DNA from: Candidatus Gastranaerophilales bacterium
GTDB lineage: Bacteria > Cyanobacteriota > Vampirovibrionia > Gastranaerophilales > Gastranaerophilaceae
Direction: 5' to 3'
DNA: 64,000 nt
Assembly (NCBI GenBank): GCA_944322745.1
Contig: CALUPV010000003.1
Location: 1-64,000, forward strand
Under the pieces are notes generated by a model. That model was not told where the DNA came from, did not search any database, and saw nothing but the letters and a program-made list of their open reading frames with translations. A program made the position numbers and the translations under genes. Within the stretch, counting starts at the first letter, position 1, and each line of letters begins with the position of its first letter. Of this stretch, positions 30,214 to 39,308 are shown in pieces.

Positions 30214-30221
30214 TGTATAAT
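30214..30221 (+). promoter_or_regulatory. Promoter -10 of parvulin gene (TGTATAAT)
   Basis: TGTATAAT lies 30 bp before the ATG, followed by an AAGAGGT ribosome binding site. Confidence 0.45.
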
Positions 30222-30250
30222 ATAATTATATTTTAATTAAGAGGTTATTT

Positions 30251-30655
30251 ATGAAGGTTGTTCTTAATATATTATGTTGTATTTTAACTTTTCTTTGCAT
30301 ATATTTTCCATTTGCATACTTTCATAAAGATATGGATAAAAAAGAAGTAAAAATAAGTCATATTCTTGTCGAAACGCAAGAAAAAGCACTTAATATACAA
30401 AAAGAACTTAAGGACGGAAAAAGTTTTGAAGAACTCGCCAAACAATATTCTCTGTGTCCATCAAAAGAACAGAATGGCGATATCGGCTATAATATGCGAG
30501 GAAGATTACTTCCTGAATTTGAAAAAGTAGCGTTTAAACTTAATAATAAAGAAGTTTCAGAACCGGTTAAAACACAAAAAGGTTGGCATTTAGTTAAAAT
30601 ATATGATATCAGATACTTCTCAGATAAAAAAAACTTTATTCAAAAGAAATTCTAA
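30251..30655 (+). CDS. Parvulin-type peptidyl-prolyl isomerase (PpiC-like)
   Basis: The 134-residue protein has a hydrophobic N-terminal segment (about 3-23) that is a signal or anchor, then a single rotamase domain (about 35-126): KISHILVETQEKALNIQKELKDG, FEELAKQYSLCPSKEQNGDIGY, EFEKVAFKLNNKEVSEPVKTQKGWHLVKI. It probably helps fold exported proteins outside the cytoplasmic membrane. Length is small, as in single-domain parvulins; no chaperone arm is present. It is probably monocistronic. Confidence 0.85.
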   Translation: MKVVLNILCCILTFLCIYFPFAYFHKDMDKKEVKISHILVETQEKALNIQKELKDGKSFEELAKQYSLCPSKEQNGDIGYNMRGRLLPEFEKVAFKLNNKEVSEPVKTQKGWHLVKIYDIRYFSDKKNFIQKKF

Positions 30656-30742
30656 TATTTAGATTTATAACAGTAGATATATTAAATTGAATAATTTTCA
30701 TTTTTTATATATAATCCTACTGTCCAAGTAATGAGGTAAGTT

Positions 30743-31456
30743 ATGACAAGAAATCAACTCCCTGAAGGTGTAGGAAAAAAAATAGTTGAAGCATTAAAAA
30801 GACAAGCAGAAGCAGATATTACTCCTGTTAGTACAAATAATGATGTTTTAGGAAATAATATTCCTTTAACAGATATTGAAGATTTACCGGATGTTGCATT
30901 TAAACCTTTAACAGAAGAATCTGATTTAAATGATAATGTAATTGTAGAAGAAGAACCCGTTAATATTCTTCCGAGAGGTGCTTATAAAGAAAAAGAAGAA
31001 CAAGCAAAAGTATCAGAGCCTATTTTTAATACAGAGAAACCTTCTTTTACAGAAGCTAAAGAGATGCAGACTATGTCTTTTGCAAGTTCTACAGTTTCAA
31101 ATACAACAAATATTCAAAAACCTATATTAGGTGCAACGGCACAAATTAATATTCCTTCAAATGTTGCTGTACTTAAGAATTTAATTTCATCACTTCCTGT
31201 AGGCGTTACTAAACAAACGGGTGCTCAAATTATAAGGCAAACCCTTGAAGCTATGGGTATACCAATGAATAATGTTTTAAAAGAAGCTCAAGAAGTTCAA
31301 GAAGAATTAAACAGTTCTACAAGAGAATGCATGCTTAGAATTCAAGAATACAAAACTAATATTTTACAGCTTGAACAATCTGTTCAGGAATATCAAAAAA
31401 CAATTACTCAAATAAATGATCTCGTAAGTTTATTTATCTTAACAGATAGAAAATAA
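30743..31456 (+). CDS. Hypothetical protein, disordered N half and coiled-coil C half
   Basis: I do not recognise this 237-residue protein with certainty. Residues 1-125 are acidic and low in hydrophobics, likely disordered. Residues about 138-237 look conserved in type: a short helical region (VAVLKNLISSLPVGVTKQTGAQIIRQTL), then a long coiled coil (about 170-230) and SLFILTDRK. A GAGGTAAG site supports the start. A terminator follows directly. It may correspond to a cyanobacterial family of unknown function, but this is only an impression. Confidence 0.6.
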   Translation: MTRNQLPEGVGKKIVEALKRQAEADITPVSTNNDVLGNNIPLTDIEDLPDVAFKPLTEESDLNDNVIVEEEPVNILPRGAYKEKEEQAKVSEPIFNTEKPSFTEAKEMQTMSFASSTVSNTTNIQKPILGATAQINIPSNVAVLKNLISSLPVGVTKQTGAQIIRQTLEAMGIPMNNVLKEAQEVQEELNSSTRECMLRIQEYKTNILQLEQSVQEYQKTITQINDLVSLFILTDRK

Positions 31457-31471
31457 AGAATTTAATCATAC

Positions 31472-31503
31472 AAAAAAGAAACATCAAATGATGTTTCTTT
31501 TTT
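31472..31503. terminator. Bidirectional terminator
   Basis: AAAAAAGAAACATCA (31472-31486) and TGATGTTTCTTTTTT (31489-31503) form a 15-bp perfect stem with a tiny loop between convergent genes. Confidence 0.9.
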
Positions 31504-31504
31504 A

Positions 31505-32260
31505 TTATATTTTATGATTAACGCCATAACCAAATAGAGCAAAATCATATTTTATAGGATCATCTTTATCAAATGTTTTAAGATTATTTGTAAGCTCAAC
31601 AACACTTTCAAATCCGTTATCATTTCTTTTTAAAAGTCCTAAATTCCTACTAATTTTAGCAACATGAGTGTCTAAAGGAATTAATAATTCAGATTTAGGA
31701 ACAAAATTCCAAATACCTATATCAACCTCGCTTTTTCTTATAAACCACCTTAATAGCATGTTAAATCGTTTCATGGCACTTTTTTTCTTTGGATCAGGAA
31801 GCAGATGATAAAACCCTTTAGTTACTGATTCATCAGTATTAGAATAAAAATAATCGACAACAACTTGAAACATATGCCAAACATCATTCTTTTGTTCATA
31901 GCCAAACTTAAATAAAGATTCCAGTGTTTCATTTTCAGAATATAATTTATTCAATATTTTTAAAATTTGAACTAAATCACAATCTTTAGAAAACCTATAA
32001 TCACAGCATTTTATATTATTTGACTTATAGTCAAAAGATTCAACATATTCAAAAGGCTTATTATCCATTAGGTTAAATATATAATCAAGTTTAGAAATAA
32101 AAACTTCCCGTTTTCCATATGCAAACATTGATGCTATAAAACCCGATATTTCATTATCTTGTTTTGTTTTAAAACGATGCACAAATTGAACAGGATCATC
32201 TTTTATAAAATCCTTAGTTTCATATTCAAGAATATATTTATCTAACTGAGTTTTTAACAT
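31505..32260 (-). CDS. TIGR02757-family protein (DUF2400)
   Basis: The 251-residue protein matches the TIGR02757/DUF2400 pattern: an early DPVQFVHRFKTKQDNEISGFIASMFAYGKREVFISKLD region, a middle with RLLPDPK-like LLPDPKKKSAMKRFNMLLRWFIRK, and a C-terminal ELLIPLDTHVAKISRNLGLLKR motif reminiscent of HhH-GPD DNA glycosylases, ending FALFGYGVNHKI. The biochemical role is not known to me. It overlaps the tadA stop by one base, so the two are coupled. Confidence 0.8.
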   Translation of the reverse strand: MLKTQLDKYILEYETKDFIKDDPVQFVHRFKTKQDNEISGFIASMFAYGKREVFISKLDYIFNLMDNKPFEYVESFDYKSNNIKCCDYRFSKDCDLVQILKILNKLYSENETLESLFKFGYEQKNDVWHMFQVVVDYFYSNTDESVTKGFYHLLPDPKKKSAMKRFNMLLRWFIRKSEVDIGIWNFVPKSELLIPLDTHVAKISRNLGLLKRNDNGFESVVELTNNLKTFDKDDPIKYDFALFGYGVNHKI

Positions 32261-32691
32261 TAGCGCAGCCTTTCAAAATAATCTTGGAGAATCTTAATAC
32301 TTTCTTCTTCCATAATTCCTGATTTTACTTCTAACTCATATCCCATAATTTTACGCATATCTGATTTAGAACCAAAAGCACCATTTAATAAGTCACTCGC
32401 TCCATAATATAATTTAGAAATTCTGGCTTGCAAAATTGCACTTGCACACATTGGACAAGGCTCAAGCGTAACATACATTTCACAGCCATTTAGACGCCAA
32501 TTTTTCAATTTTTTATTAGCTCTTTGTATAGCAAGCATCTCAGCATGGTTTATTGTATTTTGACTTTTTTCTCTTTCATTAACTGCTTTTGCTATAATTT
32601 TCCCGTCCTTAACTATTATTGCTGCAACAGGGATATCATGACCGGATTTTTTAGCTAAGTCGATTGCTATTTTCATATAATCAGTATTCAT
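32260..32691 (-). CDS. tadA: tRNA-specific adenosine deaminase TadA
   Basis: TadA converts A34 to inosine in tRNA-Arg. The 143-residue protein has the zinc-deaminase motif His49-Ala-Glu51 and PCPMC with Cys79 and Cys82, in the order NHAEMLAIQRA ... MYVTLEPCPMCASAILQARI. A closely related nucleoside/guanine deaminase is the main alternative. It overlaps the histidine kinase stop by 11 bp and the next gene by 1 bp. Confidence 0.88.
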   Translation of the reverse strand: MNTDYMKIAIDLAKKSGHDIPVAAIIVKDGKIIAKAVNEREKSQNTINHAEMLAIQRANKKLKNWRLNGCEMYVTLEPCPMCASAILQARISKLYYGASDLLNGAFGSKSDMRKIMGYELEVKSGIMEEESIKILQDYFERLR

Positions 32692-34372
32692 TATTTTCTT
32701 TATAAACAGGCAGTATAACTTTTGCAGTAAAAATATTCTCTTGAGTTGATTTTAAATGAACACTTCCATTCATCGCTTCAACAAGACCTTTTACTATATA
32801 TAGTCCTAAACCTGTTCCTCTCGTTGTTCTTGTAGTTTTGTCATCTATTCTTATAAATTTATCAAACAAAGTATGTAATACTTGTTTTTCTATATAATCA
32901 GACTGATTTATTACTTTAATTGTAACCTTATCAGAATCATATTTAGCTTCAATTTTTATAGGAGTATCTGGATAAGCGTATTTATTAGCATTACCCAGTA
33001 AATTTATCATTACTTGTTCTAATCTGTCTTTATCAGCTAATATTAAAGGAAAGTCATTTGGAATATCCGTTTCTACTAATCTTGTTTCTATATTTTTAAC
33101 AGAATAAATAGAAGCTTCAACTATATTTATAAGATTTACGGGTTCTATATTTATATTTAATTTAGCCCCTTCTATATCAGGTATAACAAGCAAATCTTCA
33201 ATCATACGAGATAATCTTTCCGATTGCTGTTTGATAATTAACAGAGATTTATGTTTTGTCTCTTCATCTATTTTAATATCAGTTCTTAAAAGACGTGAAG
33301 TATAACCTCTGATACTGGTTAGTGGGGTCCTTAATTCATGGCTCACAGTATCAACAAGATTAGACCTGAAACTATCCAGTAATTTAAGTTCTTTATTTTT
33401 TTGTTTCAATTTTTTATATGAAGAATTGATTTCATCAATCATACTGTTAAATTCTTCAGCCAAAAATATAATTTCTCTTGGAGTCATAATGTTTATCAAT
33501 GGAGTAATAGGCTTTTTATAGTTTCCTCTTGAAACTGCAATTATGCCTTTGAATAATTGTCTTATATTCAAATATAAATATGAACTGTATAAAAGAACTA
33601 AAAATATTGTAACAGCAGCAGCTATTAAAAAAGCAAGAAGAATTTTAAATCGAGCCTTATTAATTGTTGATTTTGTTAATTCTTTTGAAGTATTAACTAT
33701 TACAATTAAATTTAAATCTTTTATTTTTAAGTATACTCTGGGTTGATTTTTTATTTCATCAAATCGAGTTGCAATGTTATTAACAAGATTTACCGGCAAT
33801 TGTTTTATACATTTTTTAAAATCCTGTTCGTCATAATTATGGGAAAATATTAATTTCCCGGCATTATCAACAACATAAATTCTTCTGTCTTTTTCATCTT
33901 CTATATTTGTAAAAATCTCATCTTTAATAACTTTAGTATTAACTTTTGCTTTAAGATATTTATCATCATGGATTTTTTCAATTAACCATAAATCTTCAGT
34001 ATCAGATTTATATTCTATTGCTTTTTCTTTATCAAAATCAGGATTTTCAGACGGTCTGATTAATTCAAAACTATTAAATACATTTGAATTAATAGATAAG
34101 TCCTTAAGATATAAATTTTGATTGTATTCTGTAGGAATATGATTTAAAGAAATTATTATTTCTTCAAGACGATGATTATCAGACTTAATTAATGAATTAA
34201 TATTATTTTCTATAATTTCAGCAAGCATCTGAGCAGAATTACCAAGCTCATTTCTAATAGAATGCTGACTTACATTATTTATAACAAACCACGAAATTAT
34301 AGACGGAATTAAAACTCCAAGAAGAGAGATTATAATAATTTGTTCAACTATTTTTAATCTTTTTAATTTCAC
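32681..34372 (-). CDS. Membrane sensor histidine kinase
   Basis: The 563-residue kinase has two membrane segments (about 12-30 and 243-267) around an extracytoplasmic sensor domain, a HAMP-like region (about 268-320), HisKA with phospho-acceptor His345 in VSHELRTPLTS, and a HATPase domain ending in RGTGLGLYIVKGLVE. Its start overlaps the response regulator stop by one base, so they form a two-component pair. Sensed signal unknown. Confidence 0.93.
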   Translation of the reverse strand: MKLKRLKIVEQIIIISLLGVLIPSIISWFVINNVSQHSIRNELGNSAQMLAEIIENNINSLIKSDNHRLEEIIISLNHIPTEYNQNLYLKDLSINSNVFNSFELIRPSENPDFDKEKAIEYKSDTEDLWLIEKIHDDKYLKAKVNTKVIKDEIFTNIEDEKDRRIYVVDNAGKLIFSHNYDEQDFKKCIKQLPVNLVNNIATRFDEIKNQPRVYLKIKDLNLIVIVNTSKELTKSTINKARFKILLAFLIAAAVTIFLVLLYSSYLYLNIRQLFKGIIAVSRGNYKKPITPLINIMTPREIIFLAEEFNSMIDEINSSYKKLKQKNKELKLLDSFRSNLVDTVSHELRTPLTSIRGYTSRLLRTDIKIDEETKHKSLLIIKQQSERLSRMIEDLLVIPDIEGAKLNINIEPVNLINIVEASIYSVKNIETRLVETDIPNDFPLILADKDRLEQVMINLLGNANKYAYPDTPIKIEAKYDSDKVTIKVINQSDYIEKQVLHTLFDKFIRIDDKTTRTTRGTGLGLYIVKGLVEAMNGSVHLKSTQENIFTAKVILPVYKENNEY

Positions 34373-35082
34373 TAATCAGAATCCTCACCAAAAGGAGTTA
34401 ATTTATACCCGACATTTGTAACAGTCTGAAGGTAATCAGGAATTTTAGGATTTTGTTCGATTTTCTGTCTTAACCCGCCAACATGAACCCTAAGCATTCT
34501 GACATCATCATCAGAATTATAACCCCATACTTCATTTAAGAGAACTGCAAGAGTAACTGCATTATTAAAATGCTGCATTAAACAATATAAAATTTCAAAT
34601 TCCGTAGGCGTAAGTTTTATTCTTTTACCCTTAATTTCAGTTTCTAAAGAATCAGGAAAAATTTCAATATCACCGATTTTTAAAATTTCTTGAGAAACAG
34701 TTTTTGTTTTAGAAGCAGGACTTCTTCTGACTAACGCTCTAACTCTTAACAAAACTTCTTGTATATCAAAAGGTTTAACAATGTAATCATCAGCACCAGA
34801 GTCAAATCCTTGTGTTTTATCATTAATTGTCCCTTTTGCTGTAAGCATTAAAATAGGAACATCTGCTTTTGATGAACGTATATTTTTACATACATCAAAA
34901 CCATTCATTTTAGGCATCATAACATCTAACAAAATTAAATCATAATTACCTACCAACGCTTTATGAAGAGCTTCCTCGCCATCTTTTGCAGTATCAACAT
35001 CATAACCGCTTTGAGAAAGGTCAAACTCTAAAAGTTCTCTGATTTCATTATCATCATCTGCAATTAAAAGTCTTTGTGCCAC
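34372..35082 (-). CDS. OmpR-type response regulator
   Basis: The 236-residue regulator has a receiver domain with IADDDNEIRELLEF at the start, phospho-acceptor Asp53 in LILLDVMMP, KPF of the switch region near 105, and a winged-helix DNA-binding domain (about 135-232, KLTPTEFEILYCLMQHF...VHVGGLRQKIE). It may start with TTG or GTG-type context; ATG given follows a GAGGGAAC site. It is the first gene of the two-component/tadA operon. Confidence 0.95.
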   Translation of the reverse strand: MAQRLLIADDDNEIRELLEFDLSQSGYDVDTAKDGEEALHKALVGNYDLILLDVMMPKMNGFDVCKNIRSSKADVPILMLTAKGTINDKTQGFDSGADDYIVKPFDIQEVLLRVRALVRRSPASKTKTVSQEILKIGDIEIFPDSLETEIKGKRIKLTPTEFEILYCLMQHFNNAVTLAVLLNEVWGYNSDDDVRMLRVHVGGLRQKIEQNPKIPDYLQTVTNVGYKLTPFGEDSD

Positions 35083-35249
35083 AATAGTTCCCTCTTTTTA
35101 TATGGTTATTATCTCATATTTTAAGCTTTTTCTCAATTGAGATTAAATTATTTAAACAATAAATAAAATCATTTTAAATTTCATTTAGATGTTTATAAAA
35201 TCTTATTTACTGGAATATTACATTTATAAGTTTAATTATGAGGTTAAAA

Positions 35250-35795
35250 ATGAAAATAATTGCTTTTACAGGTGCAGGAATATCTAAGTCCGCAGGAATA
35301 CCAACATTTGAAGAAATTCCAGGTTTAAAAGACAAATTAAGCATAGACTTTAAACAAAAACATCCGGATGAATTTGAACAAGCAATAAAACAGCTTGTTT
35401 CTAATGTTAGAAATAAAAAACCAACTAAAGCTCATAATATATTAGCATTATTTGACGTACCAATAATAACAATGAATGTTGATTGTTTGCATTCAAAAGC
35501 AGGTTCTAAAAAAGTATTTGAGATACATGGTAATTATAAAGATAATAACATTGTGTTATACGGTGAAAAAATGTTATGTTCAAAGGAAGCATTGAATTTA
35601 TTATTTACAACTGCTGTTGATGCTCAAAAAACAGAGGAAGAAGTTACATTATTAATTATAGGAACATCAATGCAAACATCTTTTGCAAATGTTTTAAAAG
35701 ATTATGCGACACAACTTGGTATAACAATAAAAGAAATAAATACAAATGCTGATGTTGAAGTCCCAAAATTCTTTAAAGATTTATATGGAATATAA
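35250..35795 (+). CDS. Compact sirtuin (Sir2-like) lacking the zinc module
   Basis: The 181-residue protein keeps the Sir2 NAD-binding start FTGAGISKSAGIPTFEE, the NxD of the catalytic pocket in TMNVDCLH (Asn76, Asp78), catalytic-type His93 in FEIHGN, a VLYGE segment and GTSMQTSFA near the end. It has no CxxC pair after the His: the segment between IHG and LYGE is only about 10 residues, whereas usual sirtuins have a four-cysteine zinc ribbon there. The start at 35250 follows GAGG; 35238 lacks any site. An ADP-ribosyl hydrolase/NADase or deacylase role is possible. Confidence 0.75.
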   Translation: MKIIAFTGAGISKSAGIPTFEEIPGLKDKLSIDFKQKHPDEFEQAIKQLVSNVRNKKPTKAHNILALFDVPIITMNVDCLHSKAGSKKVFEIHGNYKDNNIVLYGEKMLCSKEALNLLFTTAVDAQKTEEEVTLLIIGTSMQTSFANVLKDYATQLGITIKEINTNADVEVPKFFKDLYGI

Positions 35796-35825
35796 AGTTT
35801 CAATTTAATATATTGTCATAATATT

Positions 35826-36347
35826 TTATTCCACAATTCCCAAATTAATTGCCCAATTTTCTGTATTTCCAAAATATCCTGTAAATCCATGGCATGCACC
35901 CTCATCATATATATCGCCACTTGATATAATACACATATATTTATATGAAACACCGGTTTTTGAATTTACCTTATTTTCCAAAAGTTCAACAGTTGCAAAT
36001 CCATTCTTAAAAAAACCACATTTATGAAAATTATTTTTTTCTGCCGATATTACGATTTTACCTCTTCTATCTTTATACCCACATTTTCTATCAGGTTCAA
36101 TATTGGGATTAATCTGTTTCATAATTGGATTTTGTTCTTCAATTTCATATATAGTATAGTTATTAGAGTCTAATACCATTTTATTTAATTCTGGCATGTG
36201 TTGTTTTAATATTCCACTAATTTCTATATCATTATATCCTTGTTCTTCTAATATTTTAGTATATTCATTTATAATATCTAATTCAGAAGCATATAAAGAT
36301 TGCTCTGCTATAAAAAAAACAAATATAATTAATAATATTTTTTTCAT
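35826..36347 (-). CDS. Hypothetical secreted protein
   Basis: This 173-residue protein is not one I recognise. A signal peptide is clear (KKILLIIFVFFIAEQSLYAS, cleavage likely after residue 21). The mature part has an early helical region (about 22-50), a charged middle, and a C-terminal half with four Cys (KCGYKD, KCGFF, YMCIIS, ACHGF) and several glycines and aromatics, suggesting a small disulphide-containing domain. It lies between the sirtuin and mutS2, convergent with the former. Confidence 0.6.
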   Translation of the reverse strand: MKKILLIIFVFFIAEQSLYASELDIINEYTKILEEQGYNDIEISGILKQHMPELNKMVLDSNNYTIYEIEEQNPIMKQINPNIEPDRKCGYKDRRGKIVISAEKNNFHKCGFFKNGFATVELLENKVNSKTGVSYKYMCIISSGDIYDEGACHGFTGYFGNTENWAINLGIVE

Positions 36348-36470
36348 ATTTTATCCTTTAAAACTAAAATATCTCATTATGGTATATAGTGTTCCCAATT
36401 ATTTTGAATTATAACTTGAATTGTATTTATTTTTTCACAAATAGTTAGTTAATATTGCTCAATTTTTCTA

Positions 36471-38840
36471 TCAATTAATATCAACAACGCTAACGCCATC
36501 TCCGCCTTCGGCATTTTCTCCGGGGCGAAATTTTGCTACATATGGTGAATGCATTAAATAATCACGTATTACTTGTTTTAATGCACCTGTTCCATGACCG
36601 TGAATGATATAAACAGGGCTTAAATTTACTAAACTTGCTTTATCTAAATATGATTCTATTTCATCAAGCGCATCTTCACATCTGTAACCTCGTAAATCTA
36701 ATGTTTGAGACAAAGAACGACGTTCAATCGCAAAATTATTTTTATATGTTCCTCTTGCCTTTGCCTCTTTCTTAATCAAATTTTTATTTAACACAGCTAA
36801 TTTATTCTGTTTAATTTTTGTTTTCATTAGCCCCATTTGTATTTGTACATTTTTATTTTTATCAGGCAATTCAACAATGGTTACTTCCTGATTCAAATCC
36901 ATGACCATAACTTTATCACCGACTTTTATATTTTCCCAATTTATAGGTGTATATTTTTCGGCTATTTCATTTTCATCCCTATTAAAATCTGAACGCATTG
37001 AACTTTCGATATCTGCCAATTTTTGAAAACTTCTTCTGGCTATTTTTTCAGATTTTTCTTCTCGCATTTCTTTTAGTATGCTTTTAATTTCTTCTCTTGC
37101 TTCATCTATAGAGGTTTCATATTTCTTCTTGTAAATATGAATATTTTTCTTTTTCTCTTTCTTAACTTCATTAAGCTTATCATTTAAACTTTGTTCTAAG
37201 CGTTTTACATTCTCTTCTTTTTCTTCTATTACTTTTTTAGAATCAGATAATTCCTGCTGGGTTTTCTGTAACTCTTCTAAAACTTTGGCAGTATTATCTT
37301 TCTGATTAAAATATGTTTCTCTGGCATTATTTATAATTTCTTCTTTTAGACCGAGATTTTTACCTATAGCAATAGCATTACTTGCCCCCGGAATACCTAT
37401 TAATAATTTATATGTAGGCTGAAGAGTATTTATATTAAACTCAACAGAAGCATTAATAAATCCTTCTTTTAAATATGCTAATGATTTCAACTCGCCATAG
37501 TGAGTTGTTGTTATTACAATTGAGCCTCTTTTTTGTAAATATTCAAGTATTGCTTGAGCTAATGAAGCGCCTTCCTTTGGATCTGTACCCGCTGCTATTT
37601 CATCTAATAAAATTAAAGTATCATAATCAGCATTATTTATAATATTTACAATATTTGTCATATGAGATGAAAAAGTCGAAAGATTTTGGATAATACTTTG
37701 TTCATCACCAATATCCGCAAAAACTTTTTTAAAAGGATAAATTTCTGCTTCATAGCAAGGTATATGCATACCTGCCTTTGTCATTAAAGTACATAAGCCT
37801 GCGGTTTTTAATACTACAGTTTTTCCTCCGGTATTTGAACCTGTTATAATCATGCAATTCTTAGTTGAATCTATGTATAAGTCATTCTCAACTATTTCTT
37901 TTTTAGACCTTATAAGAACTGGATTTTTCATCATTTTTAAATTAATGACTTTTTTATCGGAAATCTTAGCGGCCGTACCGTCAAAAGAAGCAGAATATTT
38001 TGCTTTCGCAAATATAAAATCAAGTTCAATTAATTGAAGATTTGATGTTTTGATTTCTTCAGAGTATAAACCTATTTCATTAGATAACAGTTTTAGAATT
38101 CTCTCAATTTCAATATGTATATTAGCTTCTGTTTCTCTTATTTTATTATTTAATCCGACTAAAATTTCCGGCTCAATAAAAAATGTTTGATTACTTTGAG
38201 AAACATCATGAACTATACCTGAGACCTTATTTTTACATTCCGCTTTCACCTGAAAAACAGTTCTTCCATCTCTTTGAGTATAGATTGTATCTTGAAGATT
38301 AGATGTAAAATCACTATTTTGAAGTAATGATGATACACAAACTCTAACATTAGAATTTGTATCTCTCAATGTTTGATATAGTTTTTTTAACTCGGGAGTT
38401 GCATCTTCCTTTACTGTTAAAGCAGGCGTAAATGTATTAAAAATCTTATCTTCCAGTTCTTTATTTGCATAAAGAGTATTCTTCATTTCTGAAAGTTCAA
38501 AATAATCATTGGACATACTGTCTAAAAAATTTCTCATTAAACGTGATGTTCTAAGAGTTCTTGCAATATCAATAATTTCTTCTTCATTTAAACGAAGTTT
38601 CTTTTTTGCATCATTTAGACTCTTTTCGACATTATAAATATTTTCCAACGGAACATTTATTGCATCATTAATAATTTTTCTTGCTTGAGAAGTTAATATA
38701 AGTTCTTTTTTTATAGTATTAACATTATCAAAAATCTGCGCATTTAAACACCTTTCAACCCCAAGTGAACTTATAGCATATTCACTTAAATATGAAAGTA
38801 CTTTATCAAATTCTAAAATTTCGGAAGTTTTTTTAATCAT
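36471..38840 (-). CDS. mutS2: Endonuclease MutS2
   Basis: MutS2 is 789 residues: core and clamp regions without the mismatch-recognition domain of MutS, an ATPase with Walker A GSNTGGKT near 335-342 and DEIAAGTDPKEGASLA, a long coiled-coil/basic linker (about 515-640) and a C-terminal Smr nuclease domain (LDLRGYRCEDALDEIESYL, IIHGHGTGALKQVIRDYL). In other bacteria it acts on recombination intermediates or collided ribosomes. It lies downstream of HU. Confidence 0.96.
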   Translation of the reverse strand: MIKKTSEILEFDKVLSYLSEYAISSLGVERCLNAQIFDNVNTIKKELILTSQARKIINDAINVPLENIYNVEKSLNDAKKKLRLNEEEIIDIARTLRTSRLMRNFLDSMSNDYFELSEMKNTLYANKELEDKIFNTFTPALTVKEDATPELKKLYQTLRDTNSNVRVCVSSLLQNSDFTSNLQDTIYTQRDGRTVFQVKAECKNKVSGIVHDVSQSNQTFFIEPEILVGLNNKIRETEANIHIEIERILKLLSNEIGLYSEEIKTSNLQLIELDFIFAKAKYSASFDGTAAKISDKKVINLKMMKNPVLIRSKKEIVENDLYIDSTKNCMIITGSNTGGKTVVLKTAGLCTLMTKAGMHIPCYEAEIYPFKKVFADIGDEQSIIQNLSTFSSHMTNIVNIINNADYDTLILLDEIAAGTDPKEGASLAQAILEYLQKRGSIVITTTHYGELKSLAYLKEGFINASVEFNINTLQPTYKLLIGIPGASNAIAIGKNLGLKEEIINNARETYFNQKDNTAKVLEELQKTQQELSDSKKVIEEKEENVKRLEQSLNDKLNEVKKEKKKNIHIYKKKYETSIDEAREEIKSILKEMREEKSEKIARRSFQKLADIESSMRSDFNRDENEIAEKYTPINWENIKVGDKVMVMDLNQEVTIVELPDKNKNVQIQMGLMKTKIKQNKLAVLNKNLIKKEAKARGTYKNNFAIERRSLSQTLDLRGYRCEDALDEIESYLDKASLVNLSPVYIIHGHGTGALKQVIRDYLMHSPYVAKFRPGENAEGGDGVSVVDIN

Positions 38841-38855
38841 ATAGATATTATAAAC

Positions 38856-38891
38856 AAAAAAAGACTGATAAAATTATTACCAGCCTTTTTT
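38856..38891 (-). terminator. Terminator of the HU gene
   Basis: AAAAAGACTG (38858-38867) pairs with CAGCCTTTTT (38881-38890) with one mismatch, 13-nt loop, between the HU stop and the mutS2 start. Read leftward, the second arm ends in a run of T residues. Confidence 0.7.
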
Positions 38892-38913
38892 ATTTGATAT
38901 ATTAATCAAGAAA

Positions 38914-39207
38914 CTATTTTTTTGCAGCTACTTTACCATCAACAACATCTTTGAATTTTTTACCGGCAGTAAATACAGGAGCAGTTTTTGCAGCAATTTT
39001 AATAGCAGCACCGGTTTGTGGATTACGACCTGTACGAGCAGCTCTTTTTCTTGCTTCAAATGTACCAAAACCAACTAAAGTAACTTTTTTACCTTTAGCA
39101 ACTGTTTTTTCAATTGTTGACATAATTGCATTTAAAACTTCTGCTGCATCTTTTTGAGTAACTTTTGCTTTTTTTGAAATTTCTTGTACCAATTCTTCTT
39201 TATTCAT
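38914..39207 (-). CDS. hup: DNA-binding protein HU
   Basis: HU is 97 residues with KEELVQEISKKAKVTQKDAAEVLNAI, TLVGFGTFEARKRAARTGRNPQTG (the DNA-gripping arm) and TAPVFTAGKKFKDVV. It is slightly longer than the 90-residue norm through a lysine/alanine C-terminal tail. Its terminator lies before mutS2, so it is transcribed mainly on its own. Confidence 0.96.
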   Translation of the reverse strand: MNKEELVQEISKKAKVTQKDAAEVLNAIMSTIEKTVAKGKKVTLVGFGTFEARKRAARTGRNPQTGAAIKIAAKTAPVFTAGKKFKDVVDGKVAAKK

Positions 39208-39308
39208 GGTATAAAACCCCTTTCCTTAAATATAACATTCTTATTATATCTATTTTTCAGAAGTAGTCAAGAGCTAATTTTCAATACAGCTTTAAATTGT
39301 AGCCTCAT

